Source: Gracilibacillus salinarum
Lineage (GTDB): Bacteria > Bacillota > Bacilli > Bacillales > Amphibacillaceae
Direction of reading: 5' to 3'
DNA length: 64,000 bases
Assembly (NCBI RefSeq): GCF_022919575.1
Contig: NZ_CP095071.1
Span: 992,001 to 1,056,000 of the forward strand
Both the position numbers and the translations under genes were made by a program. Below are positions 46,604 to 55,238 of the stretch, in pieces; position 1 is the stretch's first letter, and every line of letters begins with the position of its first letter. The notes beneath the pieces were generated by a model. The model was given only the letters and a program-made list of their open reading frames with translations. It did not search any database and was not told where the DNA came from.

Positions 46604-48142
46604 TCAGTAATATTTCCAAGCATTTTCATACAATTCAATTAATACCGGATCAATTAATGTATTAACTTCTAGTTCGTCTTGTTTTGCAAAACTGTCATCC
46701 TCATCTTTTCCAAAAACCGTTAAACTCTCTAACATTTGATTACTTAAAAAATCAGTAGGTACATTTAATTGGAGGCCTCCTACATCTATCTCCTCTCTGG
46801 ATGCTAACACAAATCCCCAATTACCGAAGCTCGGCACATCGACATGGAGATTTTCTGTTGTTAATCCTGTCGAAGCAATTGTGTTGGAAATGGTCCAATA
46901 TACTTCTCTCGCAAACACTGGACTTGTTGATTGTACCATCATCGCTCCACCAGGCTTCAGGTGGTTTCGAATTAAGGAATAAAATTCTTTCGTATATAAT
47001 TTATTTAAGCTTTCGTTGTTAGGATCAGGCAAATCAACGATCACGACATCATACCAATCTTCACTCTGTTCAAGATATTCAAATGCATCCTGATTCCGAA
47101 CGTGAACACGATCATTTTTAAGTGACCCTTCGTTTAACTTTAGCAGATGAGGGTTTTCATTTGCTAATTCAATAACAGCCGGATCCAGATCTACTAACGT
47201 AATATCCTTGATATCCTGATACTTTAACAGCTCCCTGGCTGCTAGACCATCTCCGCCCCCTAAAATAAGTACATGCTCGTGGGAATCAGATGCAGCCATC
47301 GCAGGATGGACTAGCACTTCATGATAACGGTGCTCATCAATCGAACTTAACTGCAGTCCTCCATCTAAATATAATCGGATATCTTCATTTTGCTTGGTAA
47401 TAACTATTTTTTGATACTGACTGTCTTCCATGTGAACAATCGGATCTTTATATAGCTTCTGTTCAAAAGTTAAAGCAATTGATTCCCCGACAAACACACC
47501 GGCCAGCAACAGCACTCCAATAATAGCACCGATAACGCCATGTACCCATCGATGCTTTATTTCTTTGCGGAATAAATATAACACAACCATCGCCACAACT
47601 AAGTTAATCAGCCCTACAATAAATGCTGACTTAACCATTCCGAACTGCGGTCGCAGCAAGAAGACGAATAATAAACCGCCGATCAGCCCTCCAGCATAAT
47701 CCGAAAATAACACCCTTGCCGTGCTTTTTTGCAAAGTTACACCAATCTCGTTAGCTTTGCGAATCAGTATTGGTAATTCTACACCAGTAAGTGCCCCTAT
47801 GATTAAAGTGACAACATATAGGAATAGAGCATCTGTCCCTTCTGAGGAGAATGCTGTCACAGCAAACATTAGAAAACTGGAAAATCCACCAATGAGCGCC
47901 ACTAGAAATTCTATGTAAATAAAAGATAAGATTAACTTCTTCGTCACACGTTCACTGAGACTAGCTCCAATCCCCATTCCGGTTAAAAACAGGGAAATCG
48001 TCAATGTATACTGTTTAACCCCATCCCCCAAAATGTAAGATCCCAGCGCGCCGAATAACACTTCGAAGATAATACCACATATTGAAACAATCCCAGATGC
48101 CCAGTATATAAAATGACTCTGTTTCTTTTTTATATCATCCAT
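46604..48142 (-). CDS. Membrane-anchored spermidine-synthase-like protein
   Basis: 512 residues. The N-terminal 210 form about seven membrane helices (GIIFEVLFGALGSYILGDGVKQYT and onward). The C-terminal half is an aminopropyltransferase/methyltransferase fold with ILGGGDGLAARELLKY (about 285), DLDPAVIELA, and VIVDLPDPNNESLNKLYTKEFY, where the D and the LYT segment match the catalytic loop of spermidine synthases. It may add aminopropyl or another SAM-derived group to a polyamine or membrane-associated acceptor. A terminator separates it from the DUF350 gene, but it ends a conserved-looking cluster with pspA. The ribosome site is weak (GAGG, 15 bases away). Confidence 0.85.
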   Translation of the reverse strand: MDDIKKKQSHFIYWASGIVSICGIIFEVLFGALGSYILGDGVKQYTLTISLFLTGMGIGASLSERVTKKLILSFIYIEFLVALIGGFSSFLMFAVTAFSSEGTDALFLYVVTLIIGALTGVELPILIRKANEIGVTLQKSTARVLFSDYAGGLIGGLLFVFLLRPQFGMVKSAFIVGLINLVVAMVVLYLFRKEIKHRWVHGVIGAIIGVLLLAGVFVGESIALTFEQKLYKDPIVHMEDSQYQKIVITKQNEDIRLYLDGGLQLSSIDEHRYHEVLVHPAMAASDSHEHVLILGGGDGLAARELLKYQDIKDITLVDLDPAVIELANENPHLLKLNEGSLKNDRVHVRNQDAFEYLEQSEDWYDVVIVDLPDPNNESLNKLYTKEFYSLIRNHLKPGGAMMVQSTSPVFAREVYWTISNTIASTGLTTENLHVDVPSFGNWGFVLASREEIDVGGLQLNVPTDFLSNQMLESLTVFGKDEDDSFAKQDELEVNTLIDPVLIELYENAWKYY

Positions 48143-48176
48143 CGTTCATCCACGCTTCCTCATTAGACTTGATATA

Positions 48177-48208
48177 AAAAGCCTGACCATTAATAATGAT
48201 CAGGCTTC
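48177..48208 (-). terminator. Terminator after the DUF350 gene
   Basis: AAGCCTGA/TCAGGCTT stem with near-perfect inner pairing and a TTTTT tail on the minus strand. Confidence 0.8.
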
Positions 48209-48260
48209 TCTGATTTTCCCTATCATCGAGATAACACTGTCGTTTTATTGGAAACAGCAA

Positions 48261-48656
48261 TTATGTAATCGACGAACCGATTACAAATGCTAGACCAACT
48301 GAAACTGCAAAGGATACAATCCCCACAGCAACATTATTAGCTTTCAGCTGTTCTTCCACAGAAAATTGGCGTGTTAATCCTTCGAAAATTAAATAGGCAA
48401 TCAATTGCAGAATGACGCCATAAGCACCCCAGATTAATGTCTCGACCACATTAATACTATGGTAAATAGCAAAAGATAAAATGATACAAATTCCAATTAT
48501 TTTGCCTGCAATGGATAATGCAATAGCTTGATTACCTGATTTGATTTGATCCCAATCTTTATATTTCGTTGTGAGCCATTCAAAAATAATAAGTCCAATA
48601 ACGACAATAATGATCGCTGCAGCGAAATAAATAAACGTTGAAATAAATGGTCCCAT
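48261..48656 (-). CDS. DUF350 membrane protein
   Basis: 131 residues with four helices in two repeated pairs (IYFAAAIIIVVIGLIIFEWLTT and IVSFAVSVGLAFVIGSSI flanking two central segments), the DUF350/YjfL pattern with paired GNQAIALSIAGKIIG and ANNVAVGIVSFAVSVG motifs. Function unknown; elsewhere it occurs with PspA-like proteins and spermidine-related enzymes (E. coli yjf region). ATG follows AAAGGAG. It lies 22 bp after the lipoprotein gene. Confidence 0.85.
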   Translation of the reverse strand: MGPFISTFIYFAAAIIIVVIGLIIFEWLTTKYKDWDQIKSGNQAIALSIAGKIIGICIILSFAIYHSINVVETLIWGAYGVILQLIAYLIFEGLTRQFSVEEQLKANNVAVGIVSFAVSVGLAFVIGSSIT

Positions 48657-48678
48657 TTTTCACACTCCTTTATTAATT

Positions 48679-49344
48679 TTACTTACCTGAACTTGGACCG
48701 CCACCACGGAACGTTCCCATCCCTCTATTTGTCGATAAATTTCCATTATTGTAGCTTCGTGACGTGGAATAACCACCATAACAATCGTTAGAACTACAGT
48801 AGCTCCGCCTGTTCGTAACCCAGTTATTCCCAAACACACTATCTAACATTCGGATCGTGAAATATGTAGTTAGAAAATTAGGTGAATAATTATCACGAAC
48901 AAATTGTTCACTGGCTACTTCAATAAATGTAGCATCTGGTATTTCTTCACTTTCTTTTAGAATGATAAACTGATCATTCGAATACATCAAAATTTGCTGG
49001 CCATCAATAAAGTCACTTTTTTCATCAGGTTGTTCAATCTCGGATAAAATGTCCGCTAACTCTTCGACTTCAAACAATAATGTCCCATAAACATTAGCAG
49101 TTGTATCTTCACCTGTAACTGAATCTACAAATGGAAAATGATTCGAAATCAGCGCTTCTAAATTCGCACCACTGTTAGATTGCAATTGATTAAGTACTTC
49201 ATCTTTCGATTCCTCCACTTTCAAATCGTCTTCAGAAATATCATTAGACTCACTAAATGCAGAAAGGTTTGATAATGAATTTGATCCACAGCCAACTAAT
49301 AAGCATAGTAAAAACAGTCCGATCGCATAGTTGATTTTTTTCAT
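48679..49344 (-). CDS. DUF4247-type lipoprotein
   Basis: 221 residues. A signal peptide with lipobox LLVGC (Cys about residue 18: KKINYAIGLFLLCLLVGCGS) is followed by a low-complexity acidic linker. Then comes a folded region (FPFVDSVTGEDTTANVYGTLLFEVEELADIL ... FVRDNYSPNFLTTYFTIRMLDSVFGNNW) and a Ser/Gly/Asn-rich tail with CSSNDC. It is probably tethered to the outer face of the membrane. Family assignment is from memory of the domain's shape and neighbourhood. ATG 49344; a GTG one codon earlier sits closer to GGAGG. Confidence 0.75.
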   Translation of the reverse strand: MKKINYAIGLFLLCLLVGCGSNSLSNLSAFSESNDISEDDLKVEESKDEVLNQLQSNSGANLEALISNHFPFVDSVTGEDTTANVYGTLLFEVEELADILSEIEQPDEKSDFIDGQQILMYSNDQFIILKESEEIPDATFIEVASEQFVRDNYSPNFLTTYFTIRMLDSVFGNNWVTNRRSYCSSNDCYGGYSTSRSYNNGNLSTNRGMGTFRGGGPSSGK

Positions 49345-49405
49345 CACTGCCGCACCACCTCCAATCCCGATATATGATCTATACTTCAACAGTCTATTAC
49401 AGAGA

Positions 49406-49437
49406 GAACTGGAATATGAGCACCCATATTCCAGTTC
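49406..49437 (-). terminator. Hairpin between pspA and the lipoprotein gene
   Basis: A 13-bp perfect stem GAACTGGAATATG/CATATTCCAGTTC with a 6-base loop. The T-rich tail is weak, so it may attenuate rather than stop transcription. Confidence 0.6.
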
Positions 49438-49508
49438 ATTCTCTTTTGTTACTTTATCAGAAATCAACCGTTATAAACAGTCAAGTTACTTACCTTTTAT
49501 CAGAATGC

Positions 49509-50177
49509 TTACTCTTTGCCCATTTTCTTTTTTAAAGCGGCTAATTCGTCATCCACCTCATTATTGTCTAACGCATCGAATTCGTCATCGAGAGACTTGC
49601 TTTTCATCGACATATCATCACTCGTGTCCGCCTCTGCTTCAAATTGCATGACTTTTTCCTCCATGCGCTCAAAGCCTCGTTTAGATTCATCGTTACCGAT
49701 TGAAGACATGGTACGATTCATTTTCGTACGTGTTTTTGCTGTTTCAGCACGTGCTTTCAAAGAATCCTTCTTGATTTTCATTTGCTGATGTTCTTTCTTC
49801 ATCTCATCTAATTTATCACGTAATTGATCCGCATCTTGTTTCGAACGTTCCCATGATTCACGTAACATCGTACTTTGTGATTCATGGTCCTTCTTATCCT
49901 CTAATGCACGGCGAGCTAAATCTTCGTTTCCAGCTTCGATTGCCTGCTCTGCTTGTTTTTGTCTTTTGTCTACTAATGCTTGAGCGTCATCTGCTTTTCT
50001 TTTTAACATTTTTTCGTTAGCAATTTGTTTTGCAACTGCTGATTCTACTTCACGAATATCTGATTCCATTTCGCGCATAAATTGATCAAGCATTTTCACT
50101 GGATCTTCTGCCTTATCCAACATTGAATTTAACTCTGATCCTACCACTGTTTTGACACGTTTAAAAAATTGAAACAT
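49509..50177 (-). CDS. pspA: PspA/IM30 family protein
   Basis: A 222-residue ESCRT-III-like coiled-coil protein that binds stressed membranes. It shows the N-terminal amphipathic segment (FQFFKRVKTVVGSELNSMLDKAEDPVKMLDQFMREME) and long heptad-rich helices, including RRALEDKKDHESQ. ATG follows AGGAGG. It is 19 bp downstream of the DUF4178 gene and under the same sigma-W promoter, agreeing with the known sigma-W control of B. subtilis PspA. Confidence 0.95.
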   Translation of the reverse strand: MFQFFKRVKTVVGSELNSMLDKAEDPVKMLDQFMREMESDIREVESAVAKQIANEKMLKRKADDAQALVDKRQKQAEQAIEAGNEDLARRALEDKKDHESQSTMLRESWERSKQDADQLRDKLDEMKKEHQQMKIKKDSLKARAETAKTRTKMNRTMSSIGNDESKRGFERMEEKVMQFEAEADTSDDMSMKSKSLDDEFDALDNNEVDDELAALKKKMGKE

Positions 50178-50196
50178 ATAAATCTCCTCCTAATAA

Positions 50197-50706
50197 TTAA
50201 TGGGAACCTGCAATAATTTTAATTTCATATTCTTCTATTGAGTAACCAATGCTTGCTTCTACATCACTATTCCACGCTTCCAAACTAATAAATGTTTCTT
50301 CCTCATCATCACAGTATTCGGCATAACGGATGCGTTGACCGGTTAAGGAATCGCTCCGACCTTCTCCGATAATATTCGCCTCCCCCTTTTCATCTAAGGA
50401 GAAACGTTTATCCTGATATACTAGTTTGTCAGGAAAATTGTTCGCTTCAGGCAATTGAATGGCTTCATAAATACCAATCTCTAATGCATCATCCATCTCT
50501 GCAGAAAGCCAGATGGTCTTCGCCTCACCCAGAAGCTGATAGCTGTACCATTCATACCGGTTCTGACGGTATGTAATCTTACCAACCACTTCATAATCAG
50601 CAAGATCGTACTCAATAATATCGCCTATCTCAATGGATAGCAAATTTCGTTTTCTTACTTCTGGCTTTTTTTCCTCTTTCTTAAACAGCTTCGAGAAGAA
50701 ACCCAT
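50197..50706 (-). CDS. DUF4178 protein
   Basis: 169 residues, soluble, beta-rich: GDIIEYDLADYEVVGKITYRQNRYEWYSYQLLG is the DUF4178 hallmark, followed by an acidic second half. A basic amphipathic N-terminus (GFFSKLFKKEEKKPEVRKR) may touch the membrane. ATG 50706 follows AGAGG by eight bases. It is the first gene of a sigma-W operon with pspA. The domain is known to occur beside DUF350 and spermidine-synthase-like genes; its function is unknown. Confidence 0.85.
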   Translation of the reverse strand: MGFFSKLFKKEEKKPEVRKRNLLSIEIGDIIEYDLADYEVVGKITYRQNRYEWYSYQLLGEAKTIWLSAEMDDALEIGIYEAIQLPEANNFPDKLVYQDKRFSLDEKGEANIIGEGRSDSLTGQRIRYAEYCDDEEETFISLEAWNSDVEASIGYSIEEYEIKIIAGSH

Positions 50707-50749
50707 TTGGTGCACCTCTTTTCTTCCATGATGGGTTATTATTCTTATT

Positions 50750-50776
50750 TACGATCTTTCAACAAAAAAGGTTTCA
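50750..50776 (-). promoter_or_regulatory. Sigma-W promoter of the DUF4178-pspA operon
   Basis: TGAAAC (50771-50776) and CGTA (50750-50753) on the minus strand with a 17-bp spacer and a T-run after the -35 box. Confidence 0.85.
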
Positions 50777-50792
50777 AGTTTTTTAAAATTTT

Positions 50793-51545
50793 TTAGCGAT
50801 GCTGATGAATGACGTCTAATCCGCCATTTACATCGAGGATGGTGCCTGTTACCATGTCCGCATCCTCATCACAAAAAAACATCACAGCACGCGCTATATC
50901 TTCCCCTGTACCTGACCTTCCGATCGGTGTATGAGGATCTGCAATTTGTTTGCTTTCTGCAATCGTCGCTTCTTTCATTTCACCCGCTATATCACCAGGA
51001 CATACCATATTAACCGTAATACCATTCTCAGCTTCTTCATATGCAACGGATTTCGTCAAAGACACCAATCCTACTTTAGCAGCAGAAAATGCTGAACGGT
51101 TAATCCATCCTGCAGCGGTATTGGCACTTTGGAAACCGTAATTGATAATTCTGCCAAATCGTTGTTCCCGCATCGATGGTATTGTTAATTTTAATAGATG
51201 AAAAACAGCATCTAAATTTCCTCGAATCATCTGGTTCCATTCCGCTTCTGTGTGATCGATTAATTTCTTTCTTTTAAACACAAATGGTCCAGCATTGTTA
51301 ATTACATAATCTATGGTACCATACCTTTGCACGGCTTGCTTCACTGCAGCAGTTAAATCTTCTTTGTTGCATACATCTGCCTGGATAATTTCAATTGATG
51401 CCCCAGGATATAGATCAACCAATTCCTGCGCGCGTTGAAAATCCCGAAAATATGTAATGGATACAGCGTGCCCCTCTTTCAAAAAGGCTTCGGTTACCTG
51501 TCGACCTAATCCTTTTGTACCAGCCGTAATAAAGGCGTGCCCCAT
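50793..51545 (-). CDS. ytkK: SDR family oxidoreductase (YtkK type), catalytic Tyr replaced
   Basis: 250 residues with a Rossmann start (FITAGTKGLGRQV), NNAG motif (INNAGPF) and the active-site Ser in NYGFQSAN. The usual YxxxK reads FSAAK (RSAFSAAKVGL), so the proton-donating Tyr is Phe while Lys remains. The annotation as 3-oxoacyl-ACP reductase-like would therefore be misleading; it may have altered chemistry or be a binding protein. ATG 51545 is six bases after AAGGAGG. It is upstream of the DUF4178 operon but has no terminator of its own that I can see. Confidence 0.85.
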   Translation of the reverse strand: MGHAFITAGTKGLGRQVTEAFLKEGHAVSITYFRDFQRAQELVDLYPGASIEIIQADVCNKEDLTAAVKQAVQRYGTIDYVINNAGPFVFKRKKLIDHTEAEWNQMIRGNLDAVFHLLKLTIPSMREQRFGRIINYGFQSANTAAGWINRSAFSAAKVGLVSLTKSVAYEEAENGITVNMVCPGDIAGEMKEATIAESKQIADPHTPIGRSGTGEDIARAVMFFCDEDADMVTGTILDVNGGLDVIHQHR

Positions 51546-51631
51546 ATTCATCCTCCTTACTTCTTCAAACACATTATAGTTCTATGTTACAACAATGTTT
51601 CGTTTTTTTCTATTAATGTGCAGTACCTTCC

Positions 51632-51665
51632 TTCAAACGTTTGAAAGGGTGTTAGATGTGGAAAT
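51632..51665 (+). promoter_or_regulatory. Palindrome and candidate general-stress promoter upstream of the UspA gene
   Basis: TTCAAACGTTTGAA at 51632-51645 is a perfect 14-bp palindrome. Overlapping it, GTTTGA (51639-51644) and GGAAAT (51660-51665) with a 15-bp spacer resemble a sigma-B promoter. Weak evidence. Confidence 0.35.
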
Positions 51666-51750
51666 ATATACATATAATTTATTATCATTACACACATGTA
51701 AACGGATACATGATATACTGTATATTAGATATATGAAGGAGTGAAATGAC

Positions 51751-52194
51751 ATGGCTTTTGAATATAATCGTGTATTAGTAGCTGTCGATGGCTCTGATGC
51801 TTCCGAACTAGCATTTAAGAAAGCGGTAGACATTGTCCTGCGAAATAATGCTCAAATGTTTTTAGCACATGTAATTGACACTAGAACTATTACGACAGTG
51901 GCACCGGAAGTATATGATCAATCATTGGCAAACCGATCTGAGAATTATGCCAAAACATTACTTGATGAATATAAAGAAAAAGCAGAAAAGCATGGAGTAA
52001 ATAGTATTACAACACATGTGGAAATAGGTTCACCGAAAATGAAAATACCGAAAGATCTTGCTAAAACATTTGATGCCGATTTAATTATATGCGGCGCAAC
52101 AGGGATGAATGCAGTCGAACGTTTTTTAATCGGAAGTGTTTCTGAAAGTATCACCAGATATGCCAAATGTGATGTATTAGTCGTCAGAAGCTAA
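51751..52194 (+). CDS. Universal stress protein, UspA family
   Basis: 147 residues, one Usp domain: N-terminal VLVAVDGSDASELAFKKAV and the ATP-binding signature GATGMNAVERFLIGSVSESI with C-terminal CDVLVVRS. ATP-binding Usp proteins act in stress survival; the exact role is unknown. ATG follows GAAGGAG. It is a single-gene unit with its own terminator, and one of the few plus-strand genes. Confidence 0.93.
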   Translation: MAFEYNRVLVAVDGSDASELAFKKAVDIVLRNNAQMFLAHVIDTRTITTVAPEVYDQSLANRSENYAKTLLDEYKEKAEKHGVNSITTHVEIGSPKMKIPKDLAKTFDADLIICGATGMNAVERFLIGSVSESITRYAKCDVLVVRS

Positions 52195-52196
52195 CA

Positions 52197-52225
52197 AATC
52201 CGGGCGATCATGCCCGGATTTTCTT
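52197..52225 (+). terminator. Terminator of the UspA gene
   Basis: AATCCGGGC/GCCCGGATT, 9-bp stem, 6-base loop, followed by TTTCTTTG. Confidence 0.9.
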
Positions 52226-52254
52226 TGTTTCATGACAAAACGACTGAAGGTGAC

Positions 52255-52385
52255 TTAATCCATAGTGAAAGTAGTATTGTTGAGACTCGGCTCAAGGCAG
52301 CAAGAATTAGCGCAAGTAGTAACTAACTGAAGCTGCCACCACAGGACGCGGACGAGTATATTTCCGAAGTTTAGTAGTGAATATA
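52255..52385 (-). repeat. Remnant of a long inverted-repeat element
   Basis: CTTAATCCATA near 52255 resembles part of a terminal repeat. The stretch 52284-52370, with CACAGGACGCGGA and TTTCCGAAGTTT, aligns with the right half of copy 6. Much decayed; no hairpin arm is complete. Confidence 0.55.
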
Positions 52386-52448
52386 ACATTTTCTTACATC
52401 TGACATTGTGGTAAAATATGTTATGGATATAATGAGGAGGCCTTTAAT

Positions 52449-52763
52449 ATGACCGAAGAATTTAAAGAATTTGATGATTTCAGTAGGCATCAGGTGAAAC
52501 GGCTATATGATGGGACACCGGTAAACTGGGTTGCTACACTTCTGGCTTATGCCGGATGGATTATATTCGCAGCAGGGATCATTTCCGCAATATTTGTCTC
52601 GATGAATACGGTCGATCATGCTATACTTGTTTTCATCATGTATGCCTCAGCAGGAACAGTCACTGGATTAGGGCTTGTTGGCATCGGGGAAGTCATCAAA
52701 CAATTATTTATTATCAATTACAGATTGAAAGAACACGGCTATTCCTTTAATAAAGAACAATGA
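52449..52763 (+). CDS. Small membrane protein of unknown function
   Basis: 104 residues with two membrane helices (VATLLAYAGWIIFAAGIISAIFVSM and AILVFIMYASAGTVTGLGLVGIGEVIKQLF), acidic N-terminus and charged C-terminal tail. ATG follows AATGAGGAGG. A weak promoter (TTTTCT-17-TAAAAT) lies just upstream within the former repeat. It converges on ackA. I do not recognise a family. Confidence 0.75.
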   Translation: MTEEFKEFDDFSRHQVKRLYDGTPVNWVATLLAYAGWIIFAAGIISAIFVSMNTVDHAILVFIMYASAGTVTGLGLVGIGEVIKQLFIINYRLKEHGYSFNKEQ

Positions 52764-52770
52764 ATAACTA

Positions 52771-52825
52771 AAAAAACCGACTTCCCTCCATATAGACTAA
52801 ACTACACAGAAAGAAGCCGTTTTTT
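52771..52825. terminator. Convergent terminator before ackA
   Basis: AAAAAACCGACTT and AAGCCGTTTTTT arms, imperfect, with T-runs on both strands. Confidence 0.75.
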
Positions 52826-52829
52826 GTAC

Positions 52830-54017
52830 TTATTGCGCTAAGCGAACCACGTCACGAGCAATCATTACTTCCTCATTTGTTGGAATGACGATTACCTTTA
52901 CAGGTGAGTGTGGATAGTTAACGAATTTCTCTTTTCCACGAACGTTATTTAAAGATGGGTCCCAATAAACGCCCATGAATTCTAAGCCTTTTAGTACGCG
53001 CTCACGAATGGTTACACTATTTTCACCAACACCTGCTGTGAAAATAATCGCATCGACGCCATGCATTCTGGACGCATAAGAACCGATATACTTATGAATT
53101 CTTTCAGCAAATACTTGCAGCGCTAATTCAGCTCTTTCATCTCCATTGTTTGCTTTCTCTTCAATGTCTCGTAAGTCGCTGGAGAAACCAGATAATGCCA
53201 GCATACCGCTTTTCTTATTTAACACGTTCATCACTTCTGCTGCAGATTGACCTGTTTTTTCCATAATATATGGAATTAAAGCTGGATCAATGTTTCCGGA
53301 TCTTGTCCCCATAGTTACACCAGCTAGAGGTGTAAAGCCCATAGACGTATCAATCGATTTACCACCTTCAATAGCTGCAATACTTGCACCATTTCCTAAG
53401 TGACAAGATAATAAGCGCAACTGCTCTAGTGGTACACCCATTAAATCTGCGGCACGTTCTGAAACGTATTTGTGTGATGTTCCATGAAATCCATATTTAC
53501 GGATGCCATATTTTTGATAATACTCATATGGCAGACTATATAAATAAGACTGTTCAGGCATCGTCTGGTGAAATGCCGTATCAAACACTGCCACAGAAGG
53601 TACGTTAGGAAGAACCTCACGGAAAGCACGAATACCTGTCAAGTTAGCAGGGTTATGAAGTGGTGCTAAATCCGAAACTTCCTCAATTTCTTCAATCACT
53701 TGATCATTGATTGCAACAGAATCGTTGAACTTCTCACCGCCATGTACAACACGGTGACCGATTCCGTCGATTTCATCTAAACTTTTAATAACACCGAAAG
53801 ATGTTAATTTTTCTAATAATAACTTTACTGCTACCGCATGGTCCGGGATGTCTGATGTTTCTTCATCTTCTTTTTCTCCGAACTCAATAGAAAAAACCGA
53901 ATCAGCAATACCAATTCGTTCTACTAATCCTTTTGACAATACTGTTTCTTCTGGCATTTCAATCAATTGAAATTTAAGAGAAGAGCTTCCGGCATTAACT
54001 GCTAAAATTTTACTCAA
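52830..54017 (-). CDS. ackA: Acetate kinase
   Basis: Interconverts acetyl phosphate and acetate with ATP, the last step of overflow acetate formation. 395 residues with [29 protein letters not shown] and FTAGVGENS. The start is TTG 54017, nine bases after AAAGGA, giving the canonical [13 protein letters not shown] start; the open frame extends 11 codons without support. A candidate cre site lies about 120 bp upstream. Confidence 0.96.
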   Translation of the reverse strand: MSKILAVNAGSSSLKFQLIEMPEETVLSKGLVERIGIADSVFSIEFGEKEDEETSDIPDHAVAVKLLLEKLTSFGVIKSLDEIDGIGHRVVHGGEKFNDSVAINDQVIEEIEEVSDLAPLHNPANLTGIRAFREVLPNVPSVAVFDTAFHQTMPEQSYLYSLPYEYYQKYGIRKYGFHGTSHKYVSERAADLMGVPLEQLRLLSCHLGNGASIAAIEGGKSIDTSMGFTPLAGVTMGTRSGNIDPALIPYIMEKTGQSAAEVMNVLNKKSGMLALSGFSSDLRDIEEKANNGDERAELALQVFAERIHKYIGSYASRMHGVDAIIFTAGVGENSVTIRERVLKGLEFMGVYWDPSLNNVRGKEKFVNYPHSPVKVIVIPTNEEVMIARDVVRLAQ

Positions 54018-54134
54018 TATATTCAATCCTTTCATTTCCTTATCCTGCAAGCTATGTACGTATTTATAATAGCTTCTTACATTCCCATACTCATTAAAAC
54101 ACCGTCAGGACAAGTTTGCAACCGGAATGTTAAA

Positions 54135-54148
54135 TGGTAACGTTTGCT
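54135..54148. promoter_or_regulatory. Candidate cre (CcpA) site upstream of ackA
   Basis: TGGTAACGTTTGCT matches the cre consensus with one mismatch. B. subtilis ackA is activated by CcpA from an upstream cre, so position and gene agree. Confidence 0.45.
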
Positions 54149-54170
54149 TTCAGAATTTTTTATTTTCTGA

Positions 54171-55154
54171 CTATTTCTCCGCTTCCGTCTGGAACCAGCC
54201 ATCAATTTTACGCAATATATTGTGAGTGGCATTCACATCTTTAAAAGAAGGTAATTGTGCCATTAAAGTCTGTTTTGGTGCCTGCGTATCAGTTCCTTGC
54301 TTTTGTAAAACTAAAATGCTTTTTGCATGTTGTTCAGACGAGAACATCGATAATGGTAATTGGAGCATTGCCAAAATGTGTGCCTGTTTACGCAAAAATA
54401 CTTGCAGTTGCTCGCTTTGTTCACTAGTAAATAAGAAGTTAGGGATAACAAATACTAAATACCCTGCTTCTTTTGTGTAACGTAAGCTTTGTTCGATAAA
54501 TAGATGGTGAGCATAGGAGTGCCCTTCTTCTGCTTGCAGATCAAAATGAGCCGCTTGCTCATCATTCGGATAATAGCCTACAGGCAAATCCGCCACTACA
54601 GCATCAGCAGGATCTAATAATAATGGCATTAGTGCATCTTGATGGAAAAATTCGATCGATAATTGCTGTAAGTTTGCACTTTCTACTGCTAACTGAATTA
54701 AAGTAGGGTCAATTTCACTACCATACCCTTCCACTTCTGCACTGACCTGATTGATAACAGCTGTTAGAAGATTTCCTGCACCACTGGCAGGATCAAATAA
54801 TCGAAACTGCTTTGTATCATTTAATAATTTTTGCAGAAAATAGCCGATAAACATGGCAACAGAATCTGGTGTAACCACATGCTGCTGCTGGGTAGAACCT
54901 TTCATTCCTTTAATTAAAGCAAGCTGAATTACTTTTCGTATCGATTCTTTGTCAGGTTTCTCCTGATAAAAAAGCTCCTTCAATTTCACAACACTTTCTT
55001 CTGTCTCAGCATCAGGAAACGCTAATGCTTCTTCTGTCTGAATTGCTCGTAATGCAAATACCAGACTATCTAAATACGTTTCTTCTTCTGTTTTTTCTAT
55101 AGACATTGTTAATTGATCTAAGTATTTAAACGCCTTATCTACTTCAAACGTCAC
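54171..55154 (-). CDS. ytxK: Class I SAM-dependent methyltransferase YtxK
   Basis: 327 residues of the N6-adenine-type methyltransferase fold. A helical N-terminal region comes first, then motif I (FDPASGAGNLLTAVINQ) and motif IV as ADLPVGYYPND instead of NPPY. No target-recognition domain is evident, so it may act on nucleic acid or another substrate. The start is GTG 55154, eight bases after GGAGG. A 20-bp hairpin lies directly upstream. The gene precedes ackA as in B. subtilis. Confidence 0.88.
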   Translation of the reverse strand: MTFEVDKAFKYLDQLTMSIEKTEEETYLDSLVFALRAIQTEEALAFPDAETEESVVKLKELFYQEKPDKESIRKVIQLALIKGMKGSTQQQHVVTPDSVAMFIGYFLQKLLNDTKQFRLFDPASGAGNLLTAVINQVSAEVEGYGSEIDPTLIQLAVESANLQQLSIEFFHQDALMPLLLDPADAVVADLPVGYYPNDEQAAHFDLQAEEGHSYAHHLFIEQSLRYTKEAGYLVFVIPNFLFTSEQSEQLQVFLRKQAHILAMLQLPLSMFSSEQHAKSILVLQKQGTDTQAPKQTLMAQLPSFKDVNATHNILRKIDGWFQTEAEK

Positions 55155-55174
55155 TCTACTTCCCTCCAACTTGT

Positions 55175-55225
55175 ACATAATGAATTCACTGCCTATCTAT
55201 TATGAAGGCAGTGAATTCATTATGT
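55175..55225. other. Strong hairpin between ytfJ and ytxK
   Basis: A perfect 20-bp stem (55175-55194 with 55206-55225) and an 11-base loop. It lies between the ytfJ stop and the ytxK ribosome site. There is no T-run on either strand, so it is not a standard terminator; it could be an RNase processing site or attenuator. Confidence 0.7.
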
Positions 55226-55238
55226 CTACTGAGAAGCA

